A stretch of 64,000 bases of DNA from positions 34,082,455 through 34,146,454 of the forward strand of contig CM064732.1 in the NCBI GenBank assembly GCA_032717465.1, written 5' to 3'. The DNA is from Coenobita brevimanus. Lineage: Eukaryota > Arthropoda > Malacostraca > Decapoda > Coenobitidae. A program made the translations under genes and the position numbers. Below the pieces are notes generated by a model. It had not been told where the DNA came from. It did no database searches and worked only from the letters and a program-made list of their open reading frames with translations. Numbering within the stretch: the first letter of the stretch is position 1; each line of letters starts with the position of its first letter. This document shows, piece after piece, positions 11,984 through 25,794 of the stretch.

Positions 11984-12025
<42 letters not shown>
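11763..12025. repeat. (CA)n and (ATT)n microsatellites
   Basis: A CA run lies at 11763-11792 and an ATT run at about 11984-12023, with AT-rich and pyrimidine-rich sequence between. No gene is seen. Confidence 0.9.
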
Positions 12026-12027
<2 letters not shown>

Positions 12028-12102
12028 TAGTTCTTTCTCTCAGTTATCAAGTTTTCCATCAGACAGAAATACATTTCATAGAGTAATGAGAGACTGCAAT
12101 TA

Positions 12103-12200
12103 AGTAGGCAGGGAGACAGGTAGGAAGGTAGGCATTAAGTGGGCAGGGAGACAGGTAGGAAGGTAGGCATTAAGTGGGCAGGGAGACAGGTAGGGAAGGA
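12103..12200. repeat. 35-bp tandem repeat, about 2.8 copies
   Basis: The unit begins AGTGGGCAGGGAGACAGG and ends AAGGTAGGCATTA. Copies are at 12103-12137, 12138-12172 and 12173-12200 (partial) and are almost identical. The array trails into degenerate GTAGG repeats up to about 12265. Confidence 0.9.
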
Positions 12201-13379
12201 GTCTGTGAGGTAGGGAGGGAGGTACAAGAGGTAGGAAGGTTAGTAGGTAGGTAGGAAGGTAAGTACAGTATGTGAAAGTGATATGAAGTGTAGCTTGTTT
12301 CTTTGTATGGTAAAGGAAAAATTTTCAGGTTAATACCTCCCGTATAAAAAATCACGTTGTTTAAAATAGGATGTAAAATCAATCATCGCATCACAAAGGA
12401 TCTGTTGTACGCGGCAAGGTTATACGAGATTTGTCTTTGGATCCTCGGCGCGGTATTAAGTTGCAGTTTTATAACAGTGCTCAGTGCGACTAAAAAGATA
12501 AAGTAGTTATATGAAATGCTGGATATTCGATTTTACTTGCAAGAAATACGAAAATTTCTTGCCTTACCGCAACATCGGTTCTGCCTTTCTGACATATGAA
12601 CCACTTGGTATGCGGTCACTGTCATCCTCTCATACATAGCACTGCTTCTTCCATTACTAAAGCTTGTTTTCTTGCCTGAACTGCCTCATTAGTGCACCTG
12701 AATCTGTGGTATTAGGACAGTAGTCTTTCACATGGAGCAATTTAGGAAAAACTGGACGTGACCCATTCTGGCTGGCCATCTAACACTTTAATATATTTTG
12801 CCTTTTGTAGCAAGATTATGTCGCGGATCAATCAAAATTCATCCGAGAAGAGAGAGAGAGAGAGATGAAATGAGAGAAACGGTAAATGGTGAACTGAAGA
12901 AATTATGGCAAAATTAAGACAGCAATGGGACAACAGATGAACCAATGATTGACTATTTTAAAAAGTTAGTAGACAGGGGAAAGAGAGTAGAAGGAAGAAA
13001 AGAAAGATGGAAAAAAAAGTGAAAAGGAGAAACGAGGAAGTATTGGAATTAGTAAGAGAAGACCGAAAGTCACTGATCAAACACAGTAAGAAAGGTCTGG
13101 TTCTGTTCAAGTAGAAAATAAAGCAGAGGTCATCGTATGGAAATTATATATTATTGCGCTCGATTAAAGAAAATAGGAATGAAGTAGAAAAAAATGAGAA
13201 AAGGAACGGAAATGAACGGTTGCAAGAGACAGGAAATGGTAAAAGAAATAAGCAAACTAATATAGGGAAAAAGAAAAGAAAGAAGGAAGGAAGAATGAAT
13301 CAAGAGAAAGGTACCGTAGAGAAAATGCGAAAGACAAGCATTAACTCGGTACATTTTCCTCATCTTTTCCTTCTTTCCT

Positions 13380-13760
13380 TCTAGACTTAGTCCCGCTCCG
13401 GTCCCATTCTCCCTCCTTCCCCTTCACCTTTCTCTTCCATTTCTCACTGTCCCTGGTCCCCCCCTCACTCCCTCGTAATCTTTCTCCCTAATCCCTCCCT
13501 CCCATTTTCCTATCTCATCTCTCTCGCTCCCTTTCCTTCTCCCTTTATCATTTCCCCTCTCTCCCTTCCCTTCCTCACTTTTATCCCATTATCACTCATA
13601 TCTCTCCTTCCCCTTCCCCTCTGTCGTTCCTCTTCCCCCCTCCATTCTCCTTCTTTCCTCCACTCCCTCTTCTTTTTCCTTGGTCTTTCCCATCTCGCTC
13701 CCTCTCCCCAATCTCCCCCTCCCATCCCTAATCCCCCTTCCCCCTCTCCTCCTCAATCCC
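13380..13760. repeat. Pyrimidine-rich tract
   Basis: About 380 bases composed almost only of C and T (CTCCC, CCTTC runs). The complementary strand gives a spurious Glu/Arg/Gly-rich frame. It is simple-sequence DNA with no gene. Confidence 0.75.
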
Positions 13761-13904
13761 TAGCCCCATAAGTCTGGCAACTAACCGACCTTATCTCAAC
13801 AGCAAATTTAAAACCCGATCTCCTGACGCCCCAACTGCATGGCCTTAAATCCGGATGTGTGAGACGTGTTTATAAGAACGCATTTTGTGACGCGACTTTG
13901 GCTG

Positions 13905-13935
<31 letters not shown>

Positions 13936-14104
13936 GTTGGTGTGAGGTGTGCTTGGAATCCTTAAGTCTACGGTACGTGGGTGTGTCTTTGTGCCTGCGT
14001 GTTTGGTCTGGGTGCGTTGAGGAAATTGCAGGGTGTCTAGAATCCACAAGAAAATCACATGTAGGTATTTTGGTTGTGTGTGTGTGTGGGAGGGGGTATG
14101 CTTG

Positions 14105-14152
<48 letters not shown>

Positions 14153-14418
14153 TTCAGCAGTTAGTTGTGCTTAAAAATCCTTATGGCTAGTGTATAGTCT
14201 ATGAATGTGCTTTACGTGGGTGTGTTAGTGTGCCTTTTGTAGGTGTGTTAAAGGGACAATGAGTTATGCCTGTAATACGTAAAACCTGCGTTTATTGATG
14301 TAATAGGTGTATTTGTGGGTGTTATGTGAATGTTTCCGTGTGGTTAATGAGTATGTTTGTGTGTACACTATGTGGGCTTACTGGTGTGCATTGTCCCTGT
14401 ATATGTGTGTGTGTGTGT

Positions 14419-14484
<66 letters not shown>
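13905..14484. repeat. (GA)n and two (TG)n microsatellites
   Basis: GA at about 13905-13931, TG at about 14107-14151 and TG at about 14404-14484 (one TA interruption). The sequence between is itself TG-enriched (GTGTG, GGTGTG), as in decaying microsatellite neighbourhoods. Confidence 0.9.
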
Positions 14485-14487
<3 letters not shown>

Positions 14488-14593
14488 CAAATTAGTTCAA
14501 ATATCAAACAGTTTTTAATCGATATTCACCTATTTGGTGGACTGATTGTAGGTCGGATGAGGAGTATTTTTTTTTTGGGGGGGGCAATAGCTA

Positions 14594-15430
14594 CAAGGTC
14601 AAGGTCAAAGGTCAAGGTCAACTAAAAGTTTTTAAGTAATATACACCAAGCTTCCAGAAATGAATAAGGCTTATGAAAGAACATGTGAGTCTGTTTTGTG
14701 GACACTGTCAAAGGTCAAGGACACAGGACAAGGTCAAAATTCAACCTTTGCAAGTGTTAACAAAATAATAGTTTTCATCCAAATTCAGCCAAACTTGGTG
14801 GAAGGATTAAGGGTCTGCTAAGAGGTAGACTATTTGTTTTTGAGAAATGTAGGTCAAAGGTTGAGGTCAACTTAAAGGTTTAAACTGATTTACACCAAAC
14901 TCTGGGAACAGTTAAGGGTTAGGGAAGAACAAAGGGTTTCAGTCTGGGGAACAATCAACCAAAGGTCAAGGTTACAAGGCAAGGTCAATCTTCGATCCCA
15001 TATGTTCTGTTGGCGAACAAAATGACCAAGACAGTTTTGATCAGATGTGGATCAAACATGGTAGATGAGCTGAGGATCACCCAAGTGTGCAAACTTTTTT
15101 TTTTTTTTCTTCAGAGACATAAGCCAGAGTTTAAAATCCTACGGTAATATCAATTTAATCAGTTTTTATTTGATACAAATATAGCTTTATGTAAGGGTTC
15201 GTATACATAAAAGCCAGTATAAAATTTATTTCGCGAACAGTCATTCAGAAGTCATGGACACAGGAAAATATCAAAGTTCAAGATCACTGGACAACGTAAA
15301 CTCAACACCTCTGATCAGATTTGAACCACACTTGGTGAAACAATTAACAGGGAGGTAAGAATGATGTAATTCTTTTTTGAGAGTAATCAGTGGAAGGTCA
15401 TAGATGCAGGGCAAAGCTAAATTTTCGGTT
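14594..15430. repeat. Tandem ~255-bp repeat rich in AGGTCA motifs, about three copies
   Basis: Three successive units share a layout: clustered AGGTCA, then CAACTnAAAGGTTT, TACACCAA, a GTTTnAGTCTG region, a second AGGTCA cluster, ATCAGATnTGAACCA-like, TGGTGnAA and a GGG step. Units start near 14594, 14852 and 15112, the third much decayed. At 14596-14620 there are four AGGTCA half-sites in 25 bases, including a perfect direct repeat with one spacer (14602-14614). No terminal repeats or coding frame are seen. Confidence 0.65.
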
Positions 15431-15539
15431 TGTAGTTCAGTTGATGAACGCAGGTGTTGCACTCTCTGAGTGCTCTCTCATGTTACAAGAGCTTCTCGTA
15501 GCCACTTTCTTTATCGGATAGTGGTGTTGAAAGGTGAGA

Positions 15540-15690
15540 GATTACTACTACAACTACTACTATTGCTACTACTACTGCTGCTGCTACTACTAAAACTATA
15601 CTACTACTACTACTACTACTAATAATAATAATAATAATAATAATAACAATAATAATAAAATAATAATAATAATGATAATAATAATAATAA
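15540..15690. repeat. (ACT)n / (AAT)n trinucleotide array
   Basis: ACT/GCT trinucleotides grade into AAT repeats that run to 15690. The AAT array resumes right after the SINE, at 15927-15942. Confidence 0.9.
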
Positions 15691-15926
15691 TTCATTCATT
15701 CATTGCCAGACGCCATGTATCCCAGACGGGGTGGCCAAGGGCTTAGAGTTAATTGTTTTACAGGGAGGGGCACTAATCCTCCACCAACCCCATTTGACAC
15801 GTAGGGATGCCAACAGCATCTGGTGTTCCCAGGCGGTCACCCATCCAAGTACTAACCAGACCCAACGTTGCTTAACTTCGCTGATCGGACGGGAAGCGGT
15901 GTACTCAACGTGGTATGGCCGTTGGC
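15691..15926 (-). mobile_element. 5S rRNA-derived SINE, copy 2 (full-length head)
   Basis: On the minus strand the element starts at 15926 with a full 5S rRNA-like head of about 120 bases (GCCAACGGCCATACCACG, then CCCGTCCGATCAGCGAAG, then TACTTGGATGGGTGACC), ending near 15805. Next come a LINE 5'-end-like segment (15747-15791) and a LINE 3'-end-like segment (15705-15736), and the tail is (ATGA)n. The 5S internal promoter elements look intact, so pol III transcription is plausible. The insertion sits inside an AAT array, with AATAATAAT on both sides as a likely target duplication. Confidence 0.88.
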
Positions 15927-15942
15927 AATAATAATAATAATG

Positions 15943-18749
15943 ACAATTTGACATTATGAAAGCCATGTAGATATATGAGTGAATGAACAAACAGTAGTAT
16001 TTTGTGTCAATATTCAATGACATCTGGAGGAAGCTGAATTTCTCTCAGTCCGTAAGAATTATTAAATTCATAATACGAGGAAACTATTACTGTGAAAGAA
16101 TGAATAGACGATGTTGGGATGTTGAGCTGTTAAATTCTATTGGGAAATCATTGAGTGTAAGTGCGTTTATATAAAGATTACAACACTTAACAAATTCATA
16201 TTTCAGGAAACTAGAGAATTTCTGATGGTAAAACATACAATTACGAATATCAGAATGTGTTTCTTTGGGCCTCAGGAATGAAGCTAATAGTCTGGAAAAG
16301 ACCAAGACATTGCTTCATATCACTCTGTCTGGCTTCTTCAAGTGTAAACCCCAAAGTCACTGAAACAAAGCAGTTTTCACAAAACTCGTAATGACATGTA
16401 CAGATGAAATTGAATGGACACTGCCTGCCAGCCACAGGAATTCCCGTTCCGGCGAATCCAGTTCAGCAAGTAGCAGCTCGGCAGACACCTCCTTCAACTC
16501 AGCAACGAGTTCAACACTGACTGTAATCTGGCCACTTTAACCTGATCTAAAATGCCATCATTGTATCTTCAATTTTGATGGGTCACAAGAGATTGACACT
16601 AGAAAGTAGTAGCACTCTCGAGTTGCAGTAGCAAGTATGGAGAACCAAATTATTTGCTTCTTTTGCTATTTAGCTACAAGCAATATGTTACCATGGGCCG
16701 AAAATCTTCACCAAGTTACTAGAATGCTAACGACAGAAGATTTTCACGTGTGCTGGGAGGTCATTTAACCTTTCATTGTTACGGAGGCCAGACAGAGTCA
16801 TGGCTTCTTGGGTAACTTCATTCTACTCCAGGATAATGTAGAGGTTAGGTGTATCATGCAGCACCCCTCCCCCCCCCCCCGAGTTTTTTCCACAGACCCC
16901 ATTTTGGGTGAATTCCACCCAATATTATTGATATTGGACTTTTTTTTTTTCCCCGGTGGAAACCACCCAATGCTAGTTGTCACGAATCAATTCGCGACAT
17001 TTCCCTTTTGTGAGAAGCCACGAACTATTAGTGGAAAACTCACTGTGTATCGTTCAGCTAACCGTTTCTCCCTCCATTTCGGAGTATACTTTTCAAAACA
17101 TTCGACACCGTTTTCAAAAGTGACCGATTTAATGCACGTCACTAAATGCTGTACTGAGCGATACTATTGTTTTTTTATTGTTCGCCCCTGCTTGCACTTG
17201 ACCGTTAAAAATGCGGCCTAGTGCTCCGCTTTTGTTCCCACGACTTACTCAGTCGAGTGTTTGCTGTGACGGAGAGAGGTCCTGTGCTCCAGTAGTGAGA
17301 GTAGAGAGAGGTCAGCTAGTACCCAGACTCCGCTTGACACAGCCCCCAGACTCCCATCCTAGATTTGGGTGATACACAGCATTCATCGACCGGTATTTCC
17401 TTTTGTATAATCCTAGTTTGAAGAGTTTAGTTAAGGTGTTTTTTTTCTAGGCGTAAGAATTTAGCTTTTGTGTGAGTGAGTGAGTGCGTCTCATTTAATT
17501 TGATTTGAATTGTAACGTTAAATTTATTTTTTGTAATTAATAAATTTAACAGTTCCTTTCTTGAGCTCAGTGTAAAGTAAAATCTTGTTTCATTTCACCA
17601 AATTAAGCTTATTTTCCATATAGCTCCTAGCTTGCATAAACGTTTTACTATTCATAACTGGTACTTAGACCAGTCTTGTGGTAATAACTTAAAATCCGTT
17701 GTGCCAGGAGTTAATGCATCAGCAAGAACCTGAAGTTATTATTATTAGTATTAGTTATTTATTGTCAGGGGTGAAGTAACTTTCTCCAGAGGCTAACAGT
17801 ACAGTAATTCAGCAATTGTGAGTAATTAGTCTCTGCTGTGTACTGTTGAGAAAGTTTTTGAATTCTCGTTCTTAGAGAATCGTTGCACGATTTAGCAAGA
17901 CAATCATTGTCCCTGCTCTTTAATATTATTGAATATTAATATCAATTTAAATAATATTTAACCAAATTTATTCCAAAATTACCGTGATATTATAAAAACC
18001 CCGTGACACTAGTGTTTGTGTATTAATTGTGTGTGCTCCAATCTTTTATTCCTCTTTTAAGTAGTGAATACGAATTTCCGATTGAATCTGTTAGCTGACA
18101 ATAAAAAACAACAATAGAAATGGTGAAGCTAAGAGTGAAATGGCTGGCCCAAGAGGAACTTGAAGACAGTATGAACACATAAAGCAGAGGTGAAGGTGTT
18201 GATGATGTGGAAGCAGGAACGATGTATGACAATGACCTGGACAAAGATTATGAACCTGGAATGGCTCACTGCAGTGTCCCAAGTGCCTGACCTGCTGGAG
18301 ATCGGTAGCAAGGCTCTCACGAGAATGTGAAAGGCAACAAAAGGGAGGGATCAAATGCAATGCCTGACAACAAATCGGCTGCCAAGCTCCATTACTTTCA
18401 TTTTCACCAAGGAAATAAGTGCCCTATGTCCCTGACAAACTTGTCAAAAAGAACTCCCTGCTCCTTTTATCACTGCACACGCAGCCAAAGCTTGTACACA
18501 CTGGCATGCCTGAAGTGGTCAAATTTTACAGCTTGCTTCCCTCCGCACTGTTACAGGCGATGCAGAACCAGTGGCATTAGAGAACATAATGGGACTTTTG
18601 AGATGTCAAGGTTGCCTTTCAGGGTTAGGCAGGAAGACATGGCACAGGTAATATTTGTGCGCTCAATCTGTGTGCCCCTCACCACTACTACCCAGCCTGT
18701 ATTGACTGCCTTATTTCCTAGGTAGTTATAATAGTCCTGAAATTTGACT

Positions 18750-18786
<37 letters not shown>

Positions 18787-19255
18787 GTTACCTACAACAA
18801 ACATCACTTACTGGGTGAATCATAAGGGGAAAAAAAATCATCAGTCGTCCTTCTCCCTCTCGGTGCCACTTCTTGATCTGTGTCCTTTGTAATGATCTTG
18901 GAATTTACCCAGAACCCTTATCTCACTAATGAATAACACTTACATATGAGTTGCAGGGGCACTGATAAGGAAAGAAAATGGTTATTGCCAAAAAAAAAAA
19001 AAATGTTTTTACCATTAATAAAAAGGCCCTTTTTAGTCTATCTCCCCTGCAATTTTTGGTGATGCCGGGAGGCTGTGCCATCCACAGACATGTCTCATAT
19101 GATGGGCATATGTAAACCAAGGGGGAACATTGTTCCTTTGTAGTTTTTCTAGATTTTTTCTTTCTACCTGGTTTGGTGTTTTTTCCAAGTACCCGCTTCA
19201 GTGCCTATCGTTTTCTTTCATTTGGGGGATGGGAAAATTTTAGTACAAGACTTGA
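15943..19255. other. No recognised gene
   Basis: Mixed AT-rich sequence with an AAT run at about 18752-18786 and poly-T/A runs. Open frames of up to 137 codons (16808-17221 and 18327-18725, plus strand) carry no motif I recognise. A G/C-flanked inverted repeat TTGGGTG-AATTC-CACCCAA lies near 16905. Nothing else is supported. Confidence 0.45.
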
Positions 19256-19454
19256 AGTTTTTAACCCCCTGGGGGTAGGGGGGTTTTCAAGAATACTCCC
19301 CCAGTATCCCTGCTTGTCGTAAAAGGCGACTAAAAGGGTTGGCGGAGGGTTAGTGCCCCTCCCCGGAAAACAACTAACTAAAAAAACAAACAAGAAGCCT
19401 CGGACAAGGACTGACCAAACGTTGACGACCCAGGACCGGACAAAGGACTTGGTA

Positions 19455-19997
19455 ATGAGTACATGGAATGTAAGAGGAGCGAATGATGAGGTGAAAGAGA
19501 GAGAGATTGTCCAGGTGCTTGAGGATGCGAAAGTGGATGTATGTGGAATAACTGAAACAAAATGGAGAGGAGAAAGTGTGAGAGAATGGGAGTATGGATG
19601 GGGTATATGTGCAGGAGTAGATGAGAATGAGAGGGCAAAGGAAGGAGTGTGTATAGTTGTGAGTAAAAGATGGAAGAAGAGCATAAGACAGTATGGATCA
19701 GTTGGGTCAAGGATTGTGTGGGTAAAGTTGAAAGTTGGAATACAAATGTGGGCGATTGTGTGTGTGTATGCGCCAACGCAAGATCGTGCTAGAAGAGTGA
19801 GAGAAGAGTTCTGGACAAATGTGGAAGTGTGCATGGAAAAGTTTGGAAGGAATGAGAGAGTGTTTTTGATCGGTGATATGAATGGTAAAGTTGGTAATGT
19901 GAAGGTGGATGGAATAGTTGGTGAGTGGGGTGTGCCTGCTGAGATAGATGAGAATGGGAGTGCGTTAGTGGACATCTGTGCTGGGAGGGGTTGGTAA
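19455..19997 (+). pseudogene. LINE AP-endonuclease domain (N-terminal part)
   Basis: From the ATG at 19455 the frame reads MSTWNVRGAND (the N-containing first motif), GITETKWRG (catalytic Glu), VCVYAPT and FLIGDMNGKVG (D-x-N). These are the successive motifs of APE-type LINE endonucleases that nick target DNA. The frame ends at a TAA at 19995, just after a GGGAGGGG run. Downstream the domain continues in another frame. A loss of one base in the G-run (or gain of two) explains the break. The frame is open further upstream but without an ATG. Confidence 0.85.
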
Positions 19998-21175
19998 TAG
20001 CCAATACCCTCTTCAGGCATAAAATGATCCACAGGTATACATGGCGAGTGATGAGAAGGGTGGGTGGTGAACTGAATGAAAGGAAGGCAATGATTGATTA
20101 TGTGTGTGTGGATGAAAGGATGCGAAGATGTATATTGGATGCAAGAGTTTATAGAGGTTGGGGGAGTGGCCTTTCTGACCACTACTTGGTGGTGGCCAGA
20201 ATTAGGATGCAAGTAAGATGGAGGAATAGAAGAAGGGAAAGACGAGAGGAAGGAGTAGTTGCAAGGAGAGTGGAAAGGTTACAAGAGGATGAGAAAAAGG
20301 CAGAGTATAAGAGAGAAGTGGAGGAACGATTGGGCAAATATGAATTGGAGCAGATGGGAGACGTGGAAGGTGTGTGTAAGATATTTACAGAAGAAATATG
20401 TGCAGCATGTGATGTGGTGTGTGGAAGGAAGAGAAGACGGAGGGGGGTGCAAGGAACAGCGTGGTGGACTGAAGAGGTGAAACAGGCTGTGGCACAAAAG
20501 AAGAAAGCATACAATGAATGGATGAGAAATAGGGGCGTGGAAGAAGTTGAGAGGCAGAAGAGAGAGTTATATGTGGAAAGGAAGAGAGAGGTGAAAAGAT
20601 TAGTAAGAGAGAGTAAGAAGAGAGTGGATCAGGAATTTGGAAGGAATTTGAGTGTAAAGTGGAGGGACTGTAAGAAAATGTTCTGGAGAGAAGTGAAAAG
20701 AGTAAGACAGGGTGGAAGTGAAGTTAGCAGGGGAGTGAAAGATAAACATGGTAGATTATTAGTGGAGAAGGGAGAAAAAGTGAGCAGATGGAGAGAACAC
20801 TTCAAGGAATTGTTGAACGTAGAGGATGGAAGTAATGCGAGTATAAGTGGCTGGGGAATGGCTGGGAGAAGGAGGGAGGTGAGAAGACAGGTAGAAATCA
20901 GTAGGATAGAGGTTGTGGAAGCAATGAAGAAAGTTAAATCGGGGAAAGCCCCAGGAATTGATGGAGTGTGTGGTGAGATGCTGAAGCATGGGGGAGAGAT
21001 AGTAGTAGAATGGATGTGGAAGATGTGCAGATTGGCCTGGGAGGAAGGTAGAGTCCCGGAGGATTGGAAGTCAGGTATAATTATTCCCTTGTACAAAGGA
21101 AAAGGGGAAAAAGAAGTGTGTGGTAATCATAGGGGCATTTGTCTTCTTAGTATAATAGGAAAAAGTGTATGCTAG
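19991..21175 (+). pseudogene. LINE endonuclease C-terminus, linker and RT start
   Basis: This frame starts with LVIANTLFRHK and reaches GLSDHYLVVARI (the SDH motif closing the endonuclease) near 20165-20205. A long Arg/Lys/Glu-rich linker follows, then the RT start: KSGKAPGIDGVCGEML, EDWKSGIIIPLYKGKG and NHRGICLLSIIGK. It stops at 21173 because of one extra A in the A-run at 21159-21164; coding resumes in the next frame. The very basic linker may bind RNA, which is my inference. Confidence 0.85.
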
Positions 21176-22427
21176 GATACTTATAAACAGAGTTAGAGAA
21201 AGAACAGAGAAATTAGTTGGAGAAGAACAGGGAGGCTTTAGGAAGGGAAGAGGTTGTGTAGATCAGATATTCATTCTTAGATCTTTAGTGGAAAAGTTTC
21301 TAGAGAAGGGAAAGAAGTTGTATGCGGCTTTCATGGATTTGGAAAAAGCATATGACAGGGTGGATAGACAAGGATTGTGGAAAGTGTTAAGAATATATGG
21401 AGTAGATGGGAAGTTGTTGAATGCTGTGAAGAGTATGTATGATGGTGCTAAGGCTGCAGTGCGTGTGGATGGTGAACTAAGTGAATTTTTCTCTTTGAAA
21501 GTTGGTTTGAAACAGGGATGTGTCATGTCTCCATGGTTGTTCAATCTGTACATGGATGGGGTAATAAAAGAGGTACAAGGTAGGGTAGTGGATGTTGGAG
21601 TGGCCCTGGTGAGAGAGGATAGTGTTTGGAAACTCCCTGTACTGTTGTTTGCAGATGATACTGTGTTGTTGAGTGAAGATGAAGGGGAGCTGCAAGGCTT
21701 GGTGGATGAGTTTGAGAGAGTGTGTAAGAAACGGAACCTAAAGGTGAATGTAGGGAAGAGTAAAGTGATGGTCTTTGAGAGAGGTGAAGTCAGTGAATGT
21801 ATAGCGAGGTTGGATGGTGAGGAATTGGAAAATGTGAGTACGTTTAAGTATTTGGGTAGTGTGATGAGTAAGGATGGAGGTTTGGAGGGTGAAGTGCTTG
21901 AAAGGGTACAGCAGGGAAGAAAGGTTGCTGGTTCCTTGAAAGCAGTGATAAGAAACAGGGAAGTGAGCATGGAAGTAAAAAAGTTACTACATGACAGTAT
22001 TGTGATACCAACTCTAACGTACGGAAGTGAAGCTTGGACGTTGTTGGAAGGACACAAGTCAAGAGTGAGAGCAGTGGAAATGAGTTATTTAAGAGGAGCT
22101 TGTGGAGTCACGTGGAGAGACAGGCTGACGAATGAGGATATAAAGGAGCGTTGTGGTGTTGATGTGGATGTGATAGGAAGCGTTGTGAGGAACACACTGA
22201 GGTGGTTTGGCCATGTGGAGAGGATGGAGGGTGAAAGACTGACGAAGAGAGTGTATGTGAGCGAGGTGGAGGGTGGAAGAGGGAGGGGGAGACCGAGGAT
22301 GAGATGGAGGGATGGGGTGGAGAGGTATATGAGAGAGGGGGGTGTGAGTTGGGAGCAGGGTAGTGAAATGGCGGGGGACAGGGCGACTTGGAGGCGATTT
22401 GTTTGTGGCCACCCCAAACGGGATTGA
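21165..22427 (+). pseudogene. LINE reverse transcriptase, catalytic and C-terminal part
   Basis: The 420-codon frame contains QGGFRKGRGCVDQIF, FMDLEKAYDRVDR (motif A with the catalytic Asp), GLKQGCVMSPWLFNLYMD (motif B) and VLLFADDTVLLSE (motif C, FADD). It continues with FKYLGSVMS, TLTYGSEAWTL, LRWFGHVERM and GRGRPRMRWRD. All RT catalytic residues are present. The stop at 22425 is followed within 10 bases by the 3' terminal motif and the GATA tail. A copy at 61638-62732 differs at about 16 of 364 residues, counted by eye. Confidence 0.92.
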
Positions 22428-22529
22428 GGCGTCTGGCGATAGATAGATAGATAGAACTCTTTTCCCTCTATTTCTGGCACAATATACTCGGCGTTAGTGT
22501 TATTAGGCAGTGCAAAGAACATTAGTGTT

Positions 22530-25430
<2,901 letters not shown>

Positions 25431-25474
25431 TGTAGTCTCTATTCTTTATACTTCATTAATGAAATCAAGACTAC

Positions 25475-25762
25475 ATTCAGGCGATGACTGAATCGGTAGA
25501 GATATGGTAGCGCTTGCAGTCCTAATGAATGAACCCGGGTTCGAATCTTGGCTAGGGCAAGGAACAGTTTAAGGATTTGAATTCTATAAACAAGACTTAC
25601 TGACCTACCAGAAGACCGGCCGACACGTCGTAAAAATACCCCCTCAAATACCAATACGCCAGTCCCGTATGAGGCAGACCCGATGTGGTGACATATTGAC
25701 GTGTGTGGTCTATGTAGGAGGACTACTGGACCTTGGGAACAGGGTGTGAAATCTATGGCTGG

Positions 25763-25789
<27 letters not shown>
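25475..25789 (+). mobile_element. tRNA-derived SINE (family A), copy 2, (CA)n tail
   Basis: The A-box-like TGACTGAATCGG (25485-25496) and B-box GGTTCGAATCT (25538-25548) are followed by the body shared with 6290-6608: AATTCnTATAAACAAG, GGTAGGTCAG-type, ACGTCGTAAAAATACCCCC, GTAGGAGGACTACTGG and CCTTGGG. The element ends in a CA array (25763-25789). The tail repeat differs from the AT array of copy 1, while the body remains clearly homologous. Confidence 0.7.

Positions 25790-25794
<5 letters not shown>

Larger units (their letters stand above)
19260..22456 (+). mobile_element. RTE-like LINE, nearly complete, (GATA)n tail
   Basis: A 3.2-kb non-LTR retrotransposon with one long coding region: AP-type endonuclease followed by RT. 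A hairpin-capable ACCCCCTGGGGGT lies at 19263-19275, near the presumed 5' end. The 3' end is a short non-coding piece (GGCCACCCCAAACGGG, then GGCGTCTGGCGAT) and then GATAGATAG, not poly(A). Such simple-repeat tails and this EN-RT layout fit the RTE clade. Only two frame breaks interrupt coding, both in homopolymer runs. Further copies lie at 60396-60475, 61633-62756 and from 63227 to the window end. Confidence 0.85.

Noticed and set aside
15691..15926. A functional 5S rRNA gene
   Set aside because: The head is full-length, but it is followed by LINE-derived sequence and an (ATGA)n tail, not a T-run, and a second copy has the same downstream sequence, so it is a SINE.
18327..18725. 132-codon plus-strand frame as a host exon
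   Set aside because: No recognised domain, and neighbouring frames are no worse; left as unassigned.
25481..25560. A host tRNA gene at the SINE heads (also 51110-51190 and 52905-52975)
   Set aside because: A and B boxes are present but acceptor stems do not pair and the downstream body is shared between copies or continues into repeat sequence.
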